NCBI GenBank assembly: GCA_003021085.1
Contig: PXRE01000001.1
Span: 62,001-126,000 of the forward strand
DNA from: Halobacteriales archaeon QS_1_68_20
GTDB taxonomy: Archaea; Halobacteriota; Halobacteria; Halobacteriales; PXRE01
Reading direction: 5' to 3'
DNA: 64,000 nucleotides
The notes beneath the pieces were generated by a model. The model was not told where the DNA came from. It saw only the letters and a list, made by a program, of their open reading frames with translations, and did no database searches. Position numbers and translations under genes: made by a program. Shown in pieces: positions 11,914 to 19,774 of the stretch (the stretch's first letter is position 1; each line of letters begins with the position of its first letter).

Positions 11914-12099
11914 TTACTCGCCCTGGCCCTGCTTGCGGGTGACGTACCCGGCGATGCGGTTGCGGACGCCCTTGGACTCGACGGTCGTGAGTTCCTTGAC
12001 CGACTCCTTGTTCTGGTCGAAGTCGTCGTTGAACGCTTCCGGGTACCGCTCCAGGAGGATTTCCCCCGTCTTCTTGACGTAGTCCGGCTTGATTGGCAT
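11914..12099 (-). CDS. rps17e: 30S ribosomal protein S17e
   Basis: 61 residues, the usual archaeal length. The sequence MPIKPDYVKKTGEILLERYP with GVRNRIAGYVTRKQ near the C-terminus is diagnostic of S17e, a small-subunit protein found only in archaea and eukaryotes. ATG 12099 is preceded by a CCTTTTAG box centred about 28 bp upstream, so the mRNA is probably leaderless. It is transcribed toward asd with 112 bp between. Confidence 0.97.
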   Translation of the reverse strand: MPIKPDYVKKTGEILLERYPEAFNDDFDQNKESVKELTTVESKGVRNRIAGYVTRKQGQGE

Positions 12100-12123
12100 G
12101 TTCGACAGTTTGCCCTGACGGAC

Positions 12124-12131
12124 TCTAAAAG
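12124..12131 (-). promoter_or_regulatory. TATA box for rps17e
   Basis: On the minus strand this reads CCTTTTAG, centred about 28 bp before the S17e ATG at 12099. That spacing puts the transcription start at or next to the start codon, the usual haloarchaeal leaderless layout. Confidence 0.55.
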
Positions 12132-12158
12132 GGTTCGCTTCGCGCCCAACCTCGCGTG

Positions 12159-12170
12159 CGAACGTTTATA
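12159..12170 (+). promoter_or_regulatory. Orphan BRE/TATA-like element
   Basis: CGAAC followed by GTTTATA resembles a strong haloarchaeal BRE plus TATA pair on the plus strand. No plus-strand gene begins within the next 3 kb. A transcript starting near 12195 would run antisense into the 3' end of the DUF447 gene. It could be an antisense or small-RNA promoter, or a chance match. Confidence 0.3.
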
Positions 12171-12266
12171 CACCAGGGCCGGACCACGGTCGCCGTGACG
12201 TAGCCACCGCCCCGGAACCGGACCGCAGTAGCACGGCACCCCGACCCGGGGAGCGGTCGCGTGCCG

Positions 12267-12860
12267 TCAGTCAGCCCCGTCCCACTCCGAGAGTTCGACG
12301 AGTCGGTCGAACGCCGCTCGCTCGCGCTCGCCGCCACACCGGTCGACGACGTCAGCGAAGTAGTCCAGTTGCGCCTCCAGTTCCGTGCGGTCGTAACTCG
12401 CCACGCCGAGTCGCGACGCCGCGACGGTCGCCTCGACGACCGCACCGAACCCTCGGTTGATCGACGGCACCCGTTCGCGGACGACGGCCGCGTCGACCGG
12501 GCGGAGCGCCCACTCCGCCCAGTCGGTACCGCCGGATTCGCCCGTCCGAATCCGGTCGGCGGTCACGTGGACCCAGGCGTCGGCCTCGTCCAGTACCGGT
12601 TCCTCTCGCTCCTCGATGCCCACTGCGGCCTCGACGAACAGGAGCGGATCGACCGTAAACTGCACGTAGCCTTCGCCCTGGCGGCTGAAGTTCCTGCGCG
12701 TCCGGGTGTTACCCCAGGTCCGGGCCGAAACCGGATCGCCCGCGTGGACGCCCAGAGCGGCCGCGTTCCACCGGCCGTTCGGACCGAGCGTCGTCGTGAC
12801 CGTCTCGGTGACCCCGCGGAGGTCGACCGGCCACTCGGCGGGTTCCGACTCGCCCGTCAC
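12267..12860 (-). CDS. DUF447 family protein (flavin-binding split-barrel-like)
   Basis: 197 residues from GTG 12860, which overlaps the stop of the CitG-like gene as GTGA. The family signature is visible at the N-terminus: VTETVTTTLGPNGRWNAAAL, a segment on a split beta-barrel, then ARTWGNTRTRRNF, which resembles FMN-binding protein turns. The C-terminal third is helical. DUF447 genes recur in methanogens, haloarchaea and in tetrahydromethanopterin clusters of methylotrophic bacteria, but the biochemical role is not established. It is the last gene of a four-gene overlapped unit starting with cofD, so a cofactor-related function is plausible (inference). Confidence 0.85.
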   Translation of the reverse strand: MTGESEPAEWPVDLRGVTETVTTTLGPNGRWNAAALGVHAGDPVSARTWGNTRTRRNFSRQGEGYVQFTVDPLLFVEAAVGIEEREEPVLDEADAWVHVTADRIRTGESGGTDWAEWALRPVDAAVVRERVPSINRGFGAVVEATVAASRLGVASYDRTELEAQLDYFADVVDRCGGERERAAFDRLVELSEWDGAD

Positions 12861-13702
12861 ACCGTGACACCCCGTTCGAGGGCGACGAACAGCCCCGCGG
12901 CGACGACGTCGGCCGTCGTTCCGGGATTGATCCCTTCCCCGACGAGCGCTTCGGCGAAGGCGTCGACGAGCGCCGGGTCGTTGCCGTCGCGTGCTTCCTG
13001 TGCCCGGACCATGACGTTGCGCGCGACTCCTCCGCCGTGCTGTTTGGCGACGTGAGTGTCGGGTTCGGCCGCTAGCTGGTCGAGGAACGCCCTCGCGGCC
13101 CTGTCGGACACGGGCCCGTCACCGGCGGCCACCGCCTCCGCGACCGAGAACGTCCGCTCGAACCCCCCGACCCACTCCCGCGCCACGCCATCGACCTCGG
13201 CGCTCTCCGCGAGCACGTCGAACAGCGTCAGGTCACGCTCCCGCAGGTCGGGCACTGCGTCGGCGCCGCGGCGGACGTCCGGCGCGTCGACGTCCGGTGC
13301 CGGTTCGTCGACCCGGACGTCGACGTGTTCGAACGCCCGGTAGAACGCCGCTGCGTCCGCGACCGTCGTCGCCTCGACGACAGCTCGCACGCCGTCCCGC
13401 GAGAGTTCGCCTTCGGCCCCGGCCCGCACCAGCGGAACGAGCAACAGCAGGGCGCCGAACTGCGTGTTACCGCCGGACTGATCGCTCATCCTGGCGACTG
13501 CCGTCTCGAATGCCTCCCCTACGGGGGCACCCGCCTCCGCGGCCCGGATGCCCTCGCCAGCCCCGACGGCACCTGCCAGGAAGTGCTCGAACCGCAGGTC
13601 CGGCAGGTCGCGTTCGCGGTCGACGTTGCCGGGCTTGGGCGTCCCGGCGACCTCCAGCAACAGCGCCAACTGGGCGTTCTCGGCGGGCGACCGCCCGGTC
13701 AC
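12857..13702 (-). CDS. Triphosphoribosyl-dephospho-CoA synthase (CitG/MdcB)-like protein
   Basis: 281 residues from GTG 13702, overlapping the upstream stop as GTGA. The start of the fold reads NAQLALLLEVAGTPKPGNVD, matching the CitG/MdcB motif in which K-P-G-N-V/x-D contacts substrate, followed by the helical bundle residues FEHFLAGAVG and MSDQSGGNTQFGALLLLVPL. C-terminal TTADVVAAGLFVAL is also typical. CitG transfers ATP-derived phosphoribosyl to dephospho-CoA for the prosthetic group of citrate lyase or malonate decarboxylase. No such lyase genes are nearby, so the archaeal protein probably does a related transfer on another molecule (inference). Confidence 0.85.
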   Translation of the reverse strand: MTGRSPAENAQLALLLEVAGTPKPGNVDRERDLPDLRFEHFLAGAVGAGEGIRAAEAGAPVGEAFETAVARMSDQSGGNTQFGALLLLVPLVRAGAEGELSRDGVRAVVEATTVADAAAFYRAFEHVDVRVDEPAPDVDAPDVRRGADAVPDLRERDLTLFDVLAESAEVDGVAREWVGGFERTFSVAEAVAAGDGPVSDRAARAFLDQLAAEPDTHVAKQHGGGVARNVMVRAQEARDGNDPALVDAFAEALVGEGINPGTTADVVAAGLFVALERGVTV

Positions 13703-14466
13703 GGGTGGGCCTCCCGAGTGAACCATGACGTCGTCGCTTCCGCCACGCGTTCGAGTATCTCGGGGTCGTCGCTCGGCCGACCGACGCTGACGGCGTCGGC
13801 ACCGTACGCCAGGTACTCTCTGACCGTCTCGCGGTCACGAACGCCGTTGTTGGCGATCACCGTCGCGCCCTCCGCGTCGGCGACCCCACCGGCCACGTCG
13901 GCGACGACCGCTTCGGAATCCATTGCGTCCACGTGGACTGCGTCCGCGCCCGCGTCGACGACCCGGCGTGCCGTCTCCGGGAGGTCGACCCCGGTGACCT
14001 CGGTCCGTACCTTGACGCTCACCGGTACGCCAACTTCGGCGGCCACGCGGACGTACGTACACAGTCGTTCCGTGTCGGCCAGCAACGTCTCCCCGGCACC
14101 GACGGCGCACATCTCGTCCTGCCGACAGTGGGCGTTGACCTCCAGGACGGCATCGCGGCCCTCACAGACCGCCGCGACCGACCGGAGCGGGTCGACGCTC
14201 GTCGTCCGGACGTTGAAGCCCGCAACCAGTGGAACGTTCTCCAGGGTGGCGAGTTGACGGTCGACGAACGCCACCGGGTCGTCCGGGAGGAATTCCGTGC
14301 GTTCGCGCTCGACCATCTCGCGTGCGGCCTCTCTCGTCGGTTCGTCGATGGCGATTCCACCGAGAAACGCCGCACCGACGTACGGGGCGGCCGTTCGCGC
14401 CCAATCGGCGTCGGACTCGCCGCTGAGACTGGCCGCCGCGACCCGGGGTTCGAAACGGAGACTCAT
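13699..14466 (-). CDS. Dihydrouridine synthase-like TIM-barrel protein
   Basis: 255 residues. ATG 14466 overlaps the cofD stop as ATGA. The sequence resembles the Dus family barrel: [11 protein letters not shown]-type strand ([13 protein letters not shown]), [18 protein letters not shown] for the next strand, [29 protein letters not shown] and [10 protein letters not shown], which is the phosphate-binding region of FMN in Dus proteins. It is shorter than bona fide tRNA-dihydrouridine synthases (300-350) and lacks their C-terminal tRNA-binding helical domain. Its clustering with cofD, a CitG homologue and DUF447 argues for a flavin-dependent step in small-molecule metabolism instead (inference). 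Confidence 0.75.
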   Translation of the reverse strand: MSLRFEPRVAAASLSGESDADWARTAAPYVGAAFLGGIAIDEPTREAAREMVERERTEFLPDDPVAFVDRQLATLENVPLVAGFNVRTTSVDPLRSVAAVCEGRDAVLEVNAHCRQDEMCAVGAGETLLADTERLCTYVRVAAEVGVPVSVKVRTEVTGVDLPETARRVVDAGADAVHVDAMDSEAVVADVAGGVADAEGATVIANNGVRDRETVREYLAYGADAVSVGRPSDDPEILERVAEATTSWFTREAHP

Positions 14467-15455
14467 CGGACCGCCTCCAGCGCCTCGTGGACGGCACGGG
14501 CGACGCGCGAAGCGTCCGCGCGGTCGTTCATCTCGGTGTCCGTCCGGACGACGGGCCGGTCCAGTTCGGTGTCGTCAGCCGAATCGAGGACGAACGCGTC
14601 GGCGAACGGGTAAGCCTCGGCCAATCCCGCCGTGCTCGGGTCGTAGCCCTCGGCGCGCATGAGGTCGTCCGCCGGACCGGAGAACACCTGGTCGCCGACG
14701 AACGGTGAGACGGCGACGACCGGGGTCTCCTCGAGCGCGTCCCGGACGCCGTCGAGCGCCAGGATCGGTCCGACGCTCGTGATGGGGTTCGAGGGCCCGA
14801 CCACGACCGGATCGTCAAGTGCAGTCAGGACGGCGTCGGTGGGTGCGGCGTCCTCGCCCCCACGGAACTCGACGGACTCGACGGCCGGAGCGCCTCGCTC
14901 GGCGACCCAGTACTCCTGGAAGTGCATCCCGCCGTCGGGGGTGTGGACGATGCTGGCGACGGGGTCGTCGCTCATCGGCAACAGGTCGACGCGGAGGTCG
15001 AAGGCGTCGGCGAGTCGGCGAGTAACTTCCGTGAGCGAGTACCCCTGGTCGAGTAGCGACGTCCGGACGCCGTGGATGGCCCGGTCCCGATCACCCAGCG
15101 TCATGAACGGCGGAACGGCGGCGAACCTTCGCCACCGGGCGATCCGCCTGCCATCCGTCTGGCGCCCGTCGGGGAGGTAGTGCGGTCCGTCGCTGGTGCC
15201 GAGTCGTTCGGCGAGGTCCGCCATCGCCTCGTGCGTGCGCTCGGTGTCCCCGGCGATGCCCCACCAGCGGTCCCTGTCGATTAGGTCCGCGCGCTCGAAC
15301 AGGACCGTGTCCACGTCGGGACAGACCAACAGGCCCCCGATTTCGACGTCGTCGCCGGTGTTGGCGACGACGGTGGTCTCCTCGCGGGGGAACACCGCGT
15401 CGGCCCCCCACAGGAGTTTGGGGGTTCCCGTGCCACCCGACAGGAACGTGACCAT
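14463..15455 (-). CDS. cofD: 2-phospho-L-lactate transferase CofD (coenzyme F420 biosynthesis)
   Basis: 330 residues from ATG 15455; an open extension to 15614 is non-homologous. CofD joins the lactyl phosphate unit to the deazaflavin FO, giving F420-0. The N-terminus [17 protein letters not shown] is the signature GDP/substrate loop. Further conserved blocks are [20 protein letters not shown], the YWVAERGAP region, [18 protein letters not shown] (phosphate binding), and [20 protein letters not shown]. It is the first gene of a unit with three consecutive 4-bp stop/start overlaps. A likely F420 user in the window is the luciferase-like enzyme at 62782-63753. Confidence 0.96.
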   Translation of the reverse strand: MVTFLSGGTGTPKLLWGADAVFPREETTVVANTGDDVEIGGLLVCPDVDTVLFERADLIDRDRWWGIAGDTERTHEAMADLAERLGTSDGPHYLPDGRQTDGRRIARWRRFAAVPPFMTLGDRDRAIHGVRTSLLDQGYSLTEVTRRLADAFDLRVDLLPMSDDPVASIVHTPDGGMHFQEYWVAERGAPAVESVEFRGGEDAAPTDAVLTALDDPVVVGPSNPITSVGPILALDGVRDALEETPVVAVSPFVGDQVFSGPADDLMRAEGYDPSTAGLAEAYPFADAFVLDSADDTELDRPVVRTDTEMNDRADASRVARAVHEALEAVR

Positions 15456-15581
15456 GTTGGCGCGTACTGTCCGGAGAATGAAAAACGCCCCGACGACGGC
15501 AGCGACCGTCGGGGTGTGGTCTCGCGTCGACCGCCGACCGCAAGCAGGACCGATAAGGGCCGGGACCGCCACGGTGGGTGC

Positions 15582-16790
15582 ATGACCGCGATCAAGGACA
15601 GCGTCCACGACCACATCGAGGTCGAGGGGGTGGCGCTGGACCTGCTCGACACGCCCGAACTCCAGCGTCTACGGCACATCAAGCAGCTCTCGACGGTGCG
15701 ACTCGTCTATCCGTCCGCGAACCACACCCGGTTCGAACACAGCCTCGGGGTCTACCACCTCGCGAGTCGGGCGCTCGAGCACCTCGGCATCTCGGGTCGA
15801 CGGGCCGAGCGCGTCAGGGCCGCCGCGTTGCTACACGACGTCGGTCACGGGCCCTACGGCCACCAGACCGAGGACGTGATCCAGCGACACGCCGGCGTTC
15901 ACCACGACGAGGTCCACGGCCTGCTGGACCAGGGCACGGTAGCGCGGGGGCTCCGGGACCACGACCTCGACCCGTCACGGGTGGCGGACCTGGTCGCTGG
16001 CGACGGCGAGTTCGGCCAGCTCGTCTCGGGGGAACTGGACGTCGACCGGATGGACTACCTCGTCCGTGACGCCCACCACACCGGCGTCCCCTACGGGACC
16101 GTCGACCACCAGCGACTGGTCAGGTCCCTCCAGTTCGTCGACGGCGAACTCGTGCTCGCGGCGGGCAACGTACAGACCGCCGAGGGGTTGCTCGTGGCCC
16201 GCGCGCTGATGAACGCCGCCGTCTACCGCCACCACGTCTCCCGCATCGCAGGTGCGATGCTCGAACGCGCGAGCGAGCGGTTGCTCGACGCCGGCGTGGG
16301 AATCGAGCGGTTCCGCCGCATGGCCGATCACGACCTGCTTGCGGCGTTACGGGAGACGGAGGAGACGGCCGAACTCGGCGAACGGTTGCGTGACCGCGAC
16401 CTCTACAAGCGGGCGGTGTGGGCCGAACGTGACGCGGTGCCGGACGGTCTGCTCGACCTCGACTACGCGGCCTGCCGGGAGCGCGAGCGGGAAATCGCCG
16501 ACGTCGCGGGCGTCGACCCCGAAACGGTCTTCCTGGACGTCCCGGACAGCCCAGGGATGACCGAATCGTCCGTGCGGGTGATCGTCAACGGGACGATTCG
16601 GCGCCTCGACGAGCAGTCGCCGCTGGTCGAGGCGTTGCGTGCGGCCGGGCGAACGCGCTGGCGACTGGGCGTGTACGCGCCGCCCGGGGACGTCTCTGCG
16701 GTCGGGGACGTAGCCGCCAGAGTGCTGGGTCTGGACGACGACGCCCTCCTGACGGAGGCCGAGCGGCGCGAATCCTCGTTCGACGATTGA
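15582..16790 (+). CDS. HD-domain phosphohydrolase (SAMHD1/dNTPase-like), paralogue 1
   Basis: 402 residues from ATG 15582. Typical order: [30 protein letters not shown], then [15 protein letters not shown] with the first metal histidine (H53), [12 protein letters not shown] with the HD pair (H85-D86), and [17 protein letters not shown] supplying the last aspartate. This is the predicted deoxynucleoside-triphosphate triphosphohydrolase-like HD family that is common in archaea. The substrate is not shown by sequence. The C-terminal 150 residues are helical, of unknown role. A second copy at 18082-19311 is clearly similar along its whole length. The gene is divergent from cofD. Confidence 0.9.
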   Translation: MTAIKDSVHDHIEVEGVALDLLDTPELQRLRHIKQLSTVRLVYPSANHTRFEHSLGVYHLASRALEHLGISGRRAERVRAAALLHDVGHGPYGHQTEDVIQRHAGVHHDEVHGLLDQGTVARGLRDHDLDPSRVADLVAGDGEFGQLVSGELDVDRMDYLVRDAHHTGVPYGTVDHQRLVRSLQFVDGELVLAAGNVQTAEGLLVARALMNAAVYRHHVSRIAGAMLERASERLLDAGVGIERFRRMADHDLLAALRETEETAELGERLRDRDLYKRAVWAERDAVPDGLLDLDYAACREREREIADVAGVDPETVFLDVPDSPGMTESSVRVIVNGTIRRLDEQSPLVEALRAAGRTRWRLGVYAPPGDVSAVGDVAARVLGLDDDALLTEAERRESSFDD

Positions 16791-16826
16791 TCGCCGCGTT
16801 GATCGATAGGGCGGTCGAAGAACACG

Positions 16827-16832
16827 TTTATT
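16827..16832 (+). promoter_or_regulatory. TATA box for the 33-codon ORF and response regulator
   Basis: TTTATT preceded by AACACG, centred 28 bp before ATG 16857. This spacing predicts a leaderless transcript beginning at the small ORF's start codon, with the response regulator translated second. Confidence 0.5.
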
Positions 16833-16856
16833 GGGCGCCGACCGGTTGTTCAAGGT

Positions 16857-16958
16857 ATGGAAACAGTGGGGCGAATGCCGAACACACCGGTTGATGGCGG
16901 TCTCACCGTATTAGCCGACGACAGGTACTCGCCACGGATTCCGGGGGTAGACGAATGA
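16857..16958 (+). CDS. 33-residue leaderless ORF coupled to response regulator
   Basis: ATG 16857 to TGA 16958 encodes METVGRMPNTPVDGG... ending IPGVDE. It begins about 28 bp after the TATA box, exactly where a leaderless mRNA would start, and its stop overlaps the response-regulator ATG as ATGA (16955-16958). I know no family for it. The peptide is soluble-looking, with no membrane segment and no Cys. It may be a leader ORF that sets translation of the regulator by termination-reinitiation, or a short functional peptide. Confidence 0.45.
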   Translation: METVGRMPNTPVDGGLTVLADDRYSPRIPGVDE

Positions 16959-17398
16959 ACGACGGTAATCCGGCGGACGTGTTGCTCGTAGAGGACAACC
17001 CCGGCGACGTCAGACTCACCAGGGAAGCGTTCGAAGAAGGCCAGATAGAGAACACGCTCCACGTCGTCAACGACGGCGTCAAGGCGCTGGACTTCATCCA
17101 CCAGCGGGGCGAGTACGAGGGCGCTCCGCAACCGGACATCGTCCTGCTGGATCTCAACCTCCCCCGGAAGAACGGCGAGGAAGTGCTGGAGGCGATGCGG
17201 GCCGACGACGAACTCGAACACATTCCGGTGATCGTGCTGACCAGTTCGGAGGCCGAGGAGGACGTACTCCGCTCGTACGAACTCTGCGCCAACGCGTACC
17301 TGACCAAACCCGTCGACCCCGACGAGTTCATCGAGGCCGTCTGGTCGTTCGAGCGGTTCTGGCTGTCCGTCGTCCGGTTACCCGGTACCGTCGAGTGA
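16955..17398 (+). CDS. CheY/Rcp1-like response regulator receiver
   Basis: 147 residues, a single receiver domain. Phosphorylation-site residues are all present: acidic pair E13-D14 in LVEDNPGDVRL, phosphoacceptor D66 in DIVLLDLNLPRKNG, T96/S97 in VIVLTSSEAEEDV, and K118-P119 in ANAYLTKPVDPDEF. The NPGDVRLTREAF start and the DLNLPRKNGEEVLE segment are typical of the Rcp1-type receivers that pair with phytochrome- or PAS-type histidine kinases. There is no output domain, so it signals by protein contact. It lies between two HD paralogues. The only sensor kinase in the window is at 41685-43355. Confidence 0.93.
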   Translation: MNDGNPADVLLVEDNPGDVRLTREAFEEGQIENTLHVVNDGVKALDFIHQRGEYEGAPQPDIVLLDLNLPRKNGEEVLEAMRADDELEHIPVIVLTSSEAEEDVLRSYELCANAYLTKPVDPDEFIEAVWSFERFWLSVVRLPGTVE

Positions 17399-17465
17399 GG
17401 GGCCGCCGTCGGACCCGCACGCAACGGCCGTCCCGCACTGCTGACGCGAGTTCTACCTGTGGTCG

Positions 17466-17981
17466 TCAGTACCGCTCGCGCTCGACGTCCCGGTAGACTT
17501 CGGTCTCCGAGACGCGTGAGTCCGACAGCAGTCGCTCGACCCGGCGCTCGAACTCCTCCTCGGTGAGTTCGCCCTCGGCGTACCGTTCCTTGAGGTCGGC
17601 CAGTTCGCGCCTGGCGCGCTCCTCCGGGTCGGGACGGACCATCTCCGTGAGGTCGAAGCGGCGGGCCAGGTCGCTCTCCCGTTCGGCGTAGCGTGCGGCC
17701 GTCTCGACGTACTCGTTCTGCAGGAGGCGGTTGTCGCCGGAGACGGCACCGGACGCGACCCGGTAGATGCCCCATGCGACGAATCCGAGGCCGGCCAGGC
17801 CGACGACGAGGAGACCGACGACGTAGGGGGCCGCAGCCGCAACCATCGCCGCGAGGGAGGGGTCCGGCCGCCCCAGCACGGCGAGTACGTCGACCAGACC
17901 GTAGAGGGCGATCGCCACGAACGACACGGCCGAGAGGACGAACCCGGCGAGCGGTCCTTTCAGATCACCGATCAGACCCAT
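17466..17981 (-). CDS. Membrane protein with C-terminal SHOCT domain
   Basis: 171 residues. Two hydrophobic helices at about 11-36 and 44-71 (LAAMVAAAAPYVVGLLVVG region) are followed by a charged linker. A C-terminal SHOCT motif covers about residues 128-155 (LADLKERYAEGELTEEEFER), the short helical segment found at the ends of many prokaryotic membrane proteins and thought to support oligomerisation. No enzymatic residues are visible. The gene sits on the opposite strand between the response regulator and the second HD protein, converging on the regulator with a 67-bp gap. Confidence 0.8.
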   Translation of the reverse strand: MGLIGDLKGPLAGFVLSAVSFVAIALYGLVDVLAVLGRPDPSLAAMVAAAAPYVVGLLVVGLAGLGFVAWGIYRVASGAVSGDNRLLQNEYVETAARYAERESDLARRFDLTEMVRPDPEERARRELADLKERYAEGELTEEEFERRVERLLSDSRVSETEVYRDVERERY

Positions 17982-18081
17982 CGAGCGGAGCTACGGCGTG
18001 GCGGTACTTCAACGCCGGGAAGCGCCGCCGGACGTGGCAGCTACACGACTCCTTTTGTACGAAGGCACTCAACACCGTCGT

Positions 18082-19311
18082 ATGAAGACGATCAAGGACA
18101 GCGTCCACGACCACATCAGGGTTGAGGGCGTCGCCGCGGACCTGCTGGACACCCCACCGGTCCAGCGACTCCGCCACGTCAAGCAACTGGGGACCGCATC
18201 GCTCGTCTACCCGTCCGCGAACCACACCCGGTTCGAACACAGTCTCGGGGTCTACTACCTCGCCTGCGAGGCGCTGGACCACCTCGGCATCGCCGGCCCG
18301 AAGGCCGAACGCGTCAAGGCGGCCGCGCTGTTGCACGACGTCGGCCACGCTCCGTTCAGCCACAACGTCGAGGACCTCATCTACCGCCGGACTGGCAAGT
18401 ACCACGACGACGTGGAGGACCTGCTCACCGGTGGACGCGTCGGCGAGGTCCTCCGGTCGCACGACCTGGACCCGGATCGCGTGGCCGACATCGTCGCCGG
18501 GGAGGGCGAACTCGGCCAGCTCGTCTCGGGGAAACTGGACGTCGACCGGATGGACTACCTCGTCCGTGACGCCCACCACACCGGCGTTCCCTACGGGACC
18601 ATCGACACGGAGCGCCTCGTCCGCGAACTGCGGTTGATGGACGGCGAACTCGTGCTGGACGAGGGCAACGTCCAGACGGCCGAGAGTCTGCTGGTCGCTC
18701 GCGCGCTGATGAACCCGACCGTCTACAGCCACCACGTCGCCCGGATCAGCAAGACGATGCTCCGGCGGGCCACCGAGCGGTTGCTCGGGGCGACGGACCT
18801 GGACGCCGGGACGCTCCGGCGGATGGACGACCACGAACTGATCGTCGCGCTCCGGGACTGCGAGGAGACGGCCGACGCCGCGCGGCGGTTGTTCAGCCGC
18901 GACCTGCTGAAGCGAGCCGTCTGGGCGGAGATGGAAGACGTCCCCGAGGACGTAGTCGACGCCGACCACGGCGCCGTCCGCGGGTTCGAGCGCGAAATCG
19001 CCGAGGAGGCCGGCGTCGAACGGGACGGCGTCCTGGTGGACGTGCCTGCCCGTCCGAGCATGACCGAGAGCACCTCGCGGGTGCTGGTTAACGGGGAGAT
19101 TCGACACCTGGGGCGCCAGTCGCCGCTGGTGCAGGCGCTCCGGACCGCCCAGCGCAACCAGTGGCGCCTGGGCGTGTACGCGCCCGAGGAGTTGACGGAC
19201 CAGGTCGGCCGCGCCGCCGCGGACGTGCTGGACGTCGACCCCGACGGCGGCCTGATCAGCGACACCCGGCCGGGCGTGGCCGCGACCCTGGACGAGTTCG
19301 CCGAGGACTGA
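18082..19311 (+). CDS. HD-domain phosphohydrolase (SAMHD1/dNTPase-like), paralogue 2
   Basis: 409 residues from ATG 18082, preceded about 30 bp upstream by CCTTTTGTA, a TATA-like box. It shares with paralogue 1 the opening [41 protein letters not shown], the HD pair in LLHDVGHAPFSHN and [20 protein letters not shown], and also the C-terminal region (VLVNGEIR...SPLVQALR, RLGVYAPE). All catalytic metal ligands are kept in both copies. The DNA is nearly identical for about 60 bp over the stretch encoding the [12 protein letters not shown] segment. That points to a local duplication with recent conversion or strong constraint. Confidence 0.9.
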   Translation: MKTIKDSVHDHIRVEGVAADLLDTPPVQRLRHVKQLGTASLVYPSANHTRFEHSLGVYYLACEALDHLGIAGPKAERVKAAALLHDVGHAPFSHNVEDLIYRRTGKYHDDVEDLLTGGRVGEVLRSHDLDPDRVADIVAGEGELGQLVSGKLDVDRMDYLVRDAHHTGVPYGTIDTERLVRELRLMDGELVLDEGNVQTAESLLVARALMNPTVYSHHVARISKTMLRRATERLLGATDLDAGTLRRMDDHELIVALRDCEETADAARRLFSRDLLKRAVWAEMEDVPEDVVDADHGAVRGFEREIAEEAGVERDGVLVDVPARPSMTESTSRVLVNGEIRHLGRQSPLVQALRTAQRNQWRLGVYAPEELTDQVGRAAADVLDVDPDGGLISDTRPGVAATLDEFAED

Positions 19312-19343
19312 TCGTTTCGATTCGTCTGGAGACGGCTCGTTCG

Positions 19344-19373
19344 TATATGAATATATGTGCATATATTCATATA
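19344..19373. repeat. 30-bp perfect palindrome (14-bp arms, 2-bp spacer)
   Basis: Arm 1 (19344-19357) reads TATATGAATATATG and arm 2 (19360-19373) is its exact reverse complement, separated by TG. It begins 32 bp after the stop of the second HD gene and about 100 bp before the structured repeat. It could be an operator, a pair of opposing TATA boxes, or a hairpin at the 3' end of the HD transcript. Confidence 0.8.
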
Positions 19374-19465
19374 TGCCCTCACAGCCGGCGGTGGCGCGTG
19401 CTGGCGCGGCCTCCGTGCCGCGCCACAGGCGCGCGAGAAACGAGTAACGGAACGGAGCGAGTAAC

Positions 19466-19583
19466 GCAGTCGGTTTGGGGGAGTGGCCATCCCTAGGCCA
19501 AGTGGTCGCTAGCGTTCACGGTTCGGACGGAGTCGACGCTAGCGACCACTGGACCTGGGGGTCAACCTCACACCTCCCCAGCC
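19466..19583 (+). repeat. Structured intergenic repeat, copy 1
   Basis: Shares about 75 of 90 positions (hand alignment of 19491-19580 with 32397-32486) with copy 2 in the intergenic region at 32.4 kb; there are no gaps over that stretch. It can fold as three nested stems: P1 19478-19483 with 19574-19579 (GGGGAG/CTCCCC); P2 19491-19497 with 19554-19560 (CCCTAGG with one G-U); P3 19501-19514 with 19537-19550, a perfect 14-bp stem (AGTGGTCGCTAGCG) with a 22-nt loop. The last 20 nt (19561-19580) are identical in both copies. It could be a structured RNA, a miniature mobile element or a protein-binding repeat. Strand is given for the reading in which it is described. Confidence 0.65.
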
Positions 19584-19774
19584 TCCTCGTTCGGCCGGGG
19601 TTCGCGGCCTCGCGGTGCTCGGCACGCTCACCCGGACGCTCAACTCGTCCCTCGCGCGCGTTGCTCGCGCGCGCCACGAGGACTTTCGGTACGTGATACG
19701 CACTCCGGGACCACTGTCACCACGATCAACCGCAAATCGAACCACTAAACCGGCGACCCACGGAACACTCGACC

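Larger units (their letters stand above)
19312..19774. other. 463-bp intergenic region with palindrome and structured repeat
   Basis: No convincing gene. From left to right it holds a 30-bp A/T-rich palindrome (19344-19373), a GC-rich tract with short repeats of the GAGCGA/ACGAGTAACG type (about 19395-19465), structured repeat copy 1 (19466-19583), and a second GC-rich tract rich in CGCGCG (about 19600-19680). The amidohydrolase promoter region follows near 19740. The tracts flanking repeat copy 1 resemble those flanking copy 2. Confidence 0.6.

Noticed and set aside
19380-19470. Tandem ACGAGTAACG/GAGCGA motifs as a CRISPR or origin repeat
   Set aside because: Copies are few, imperfect and irregularly spaced. 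No spacers or cdc6/cas genes are present.
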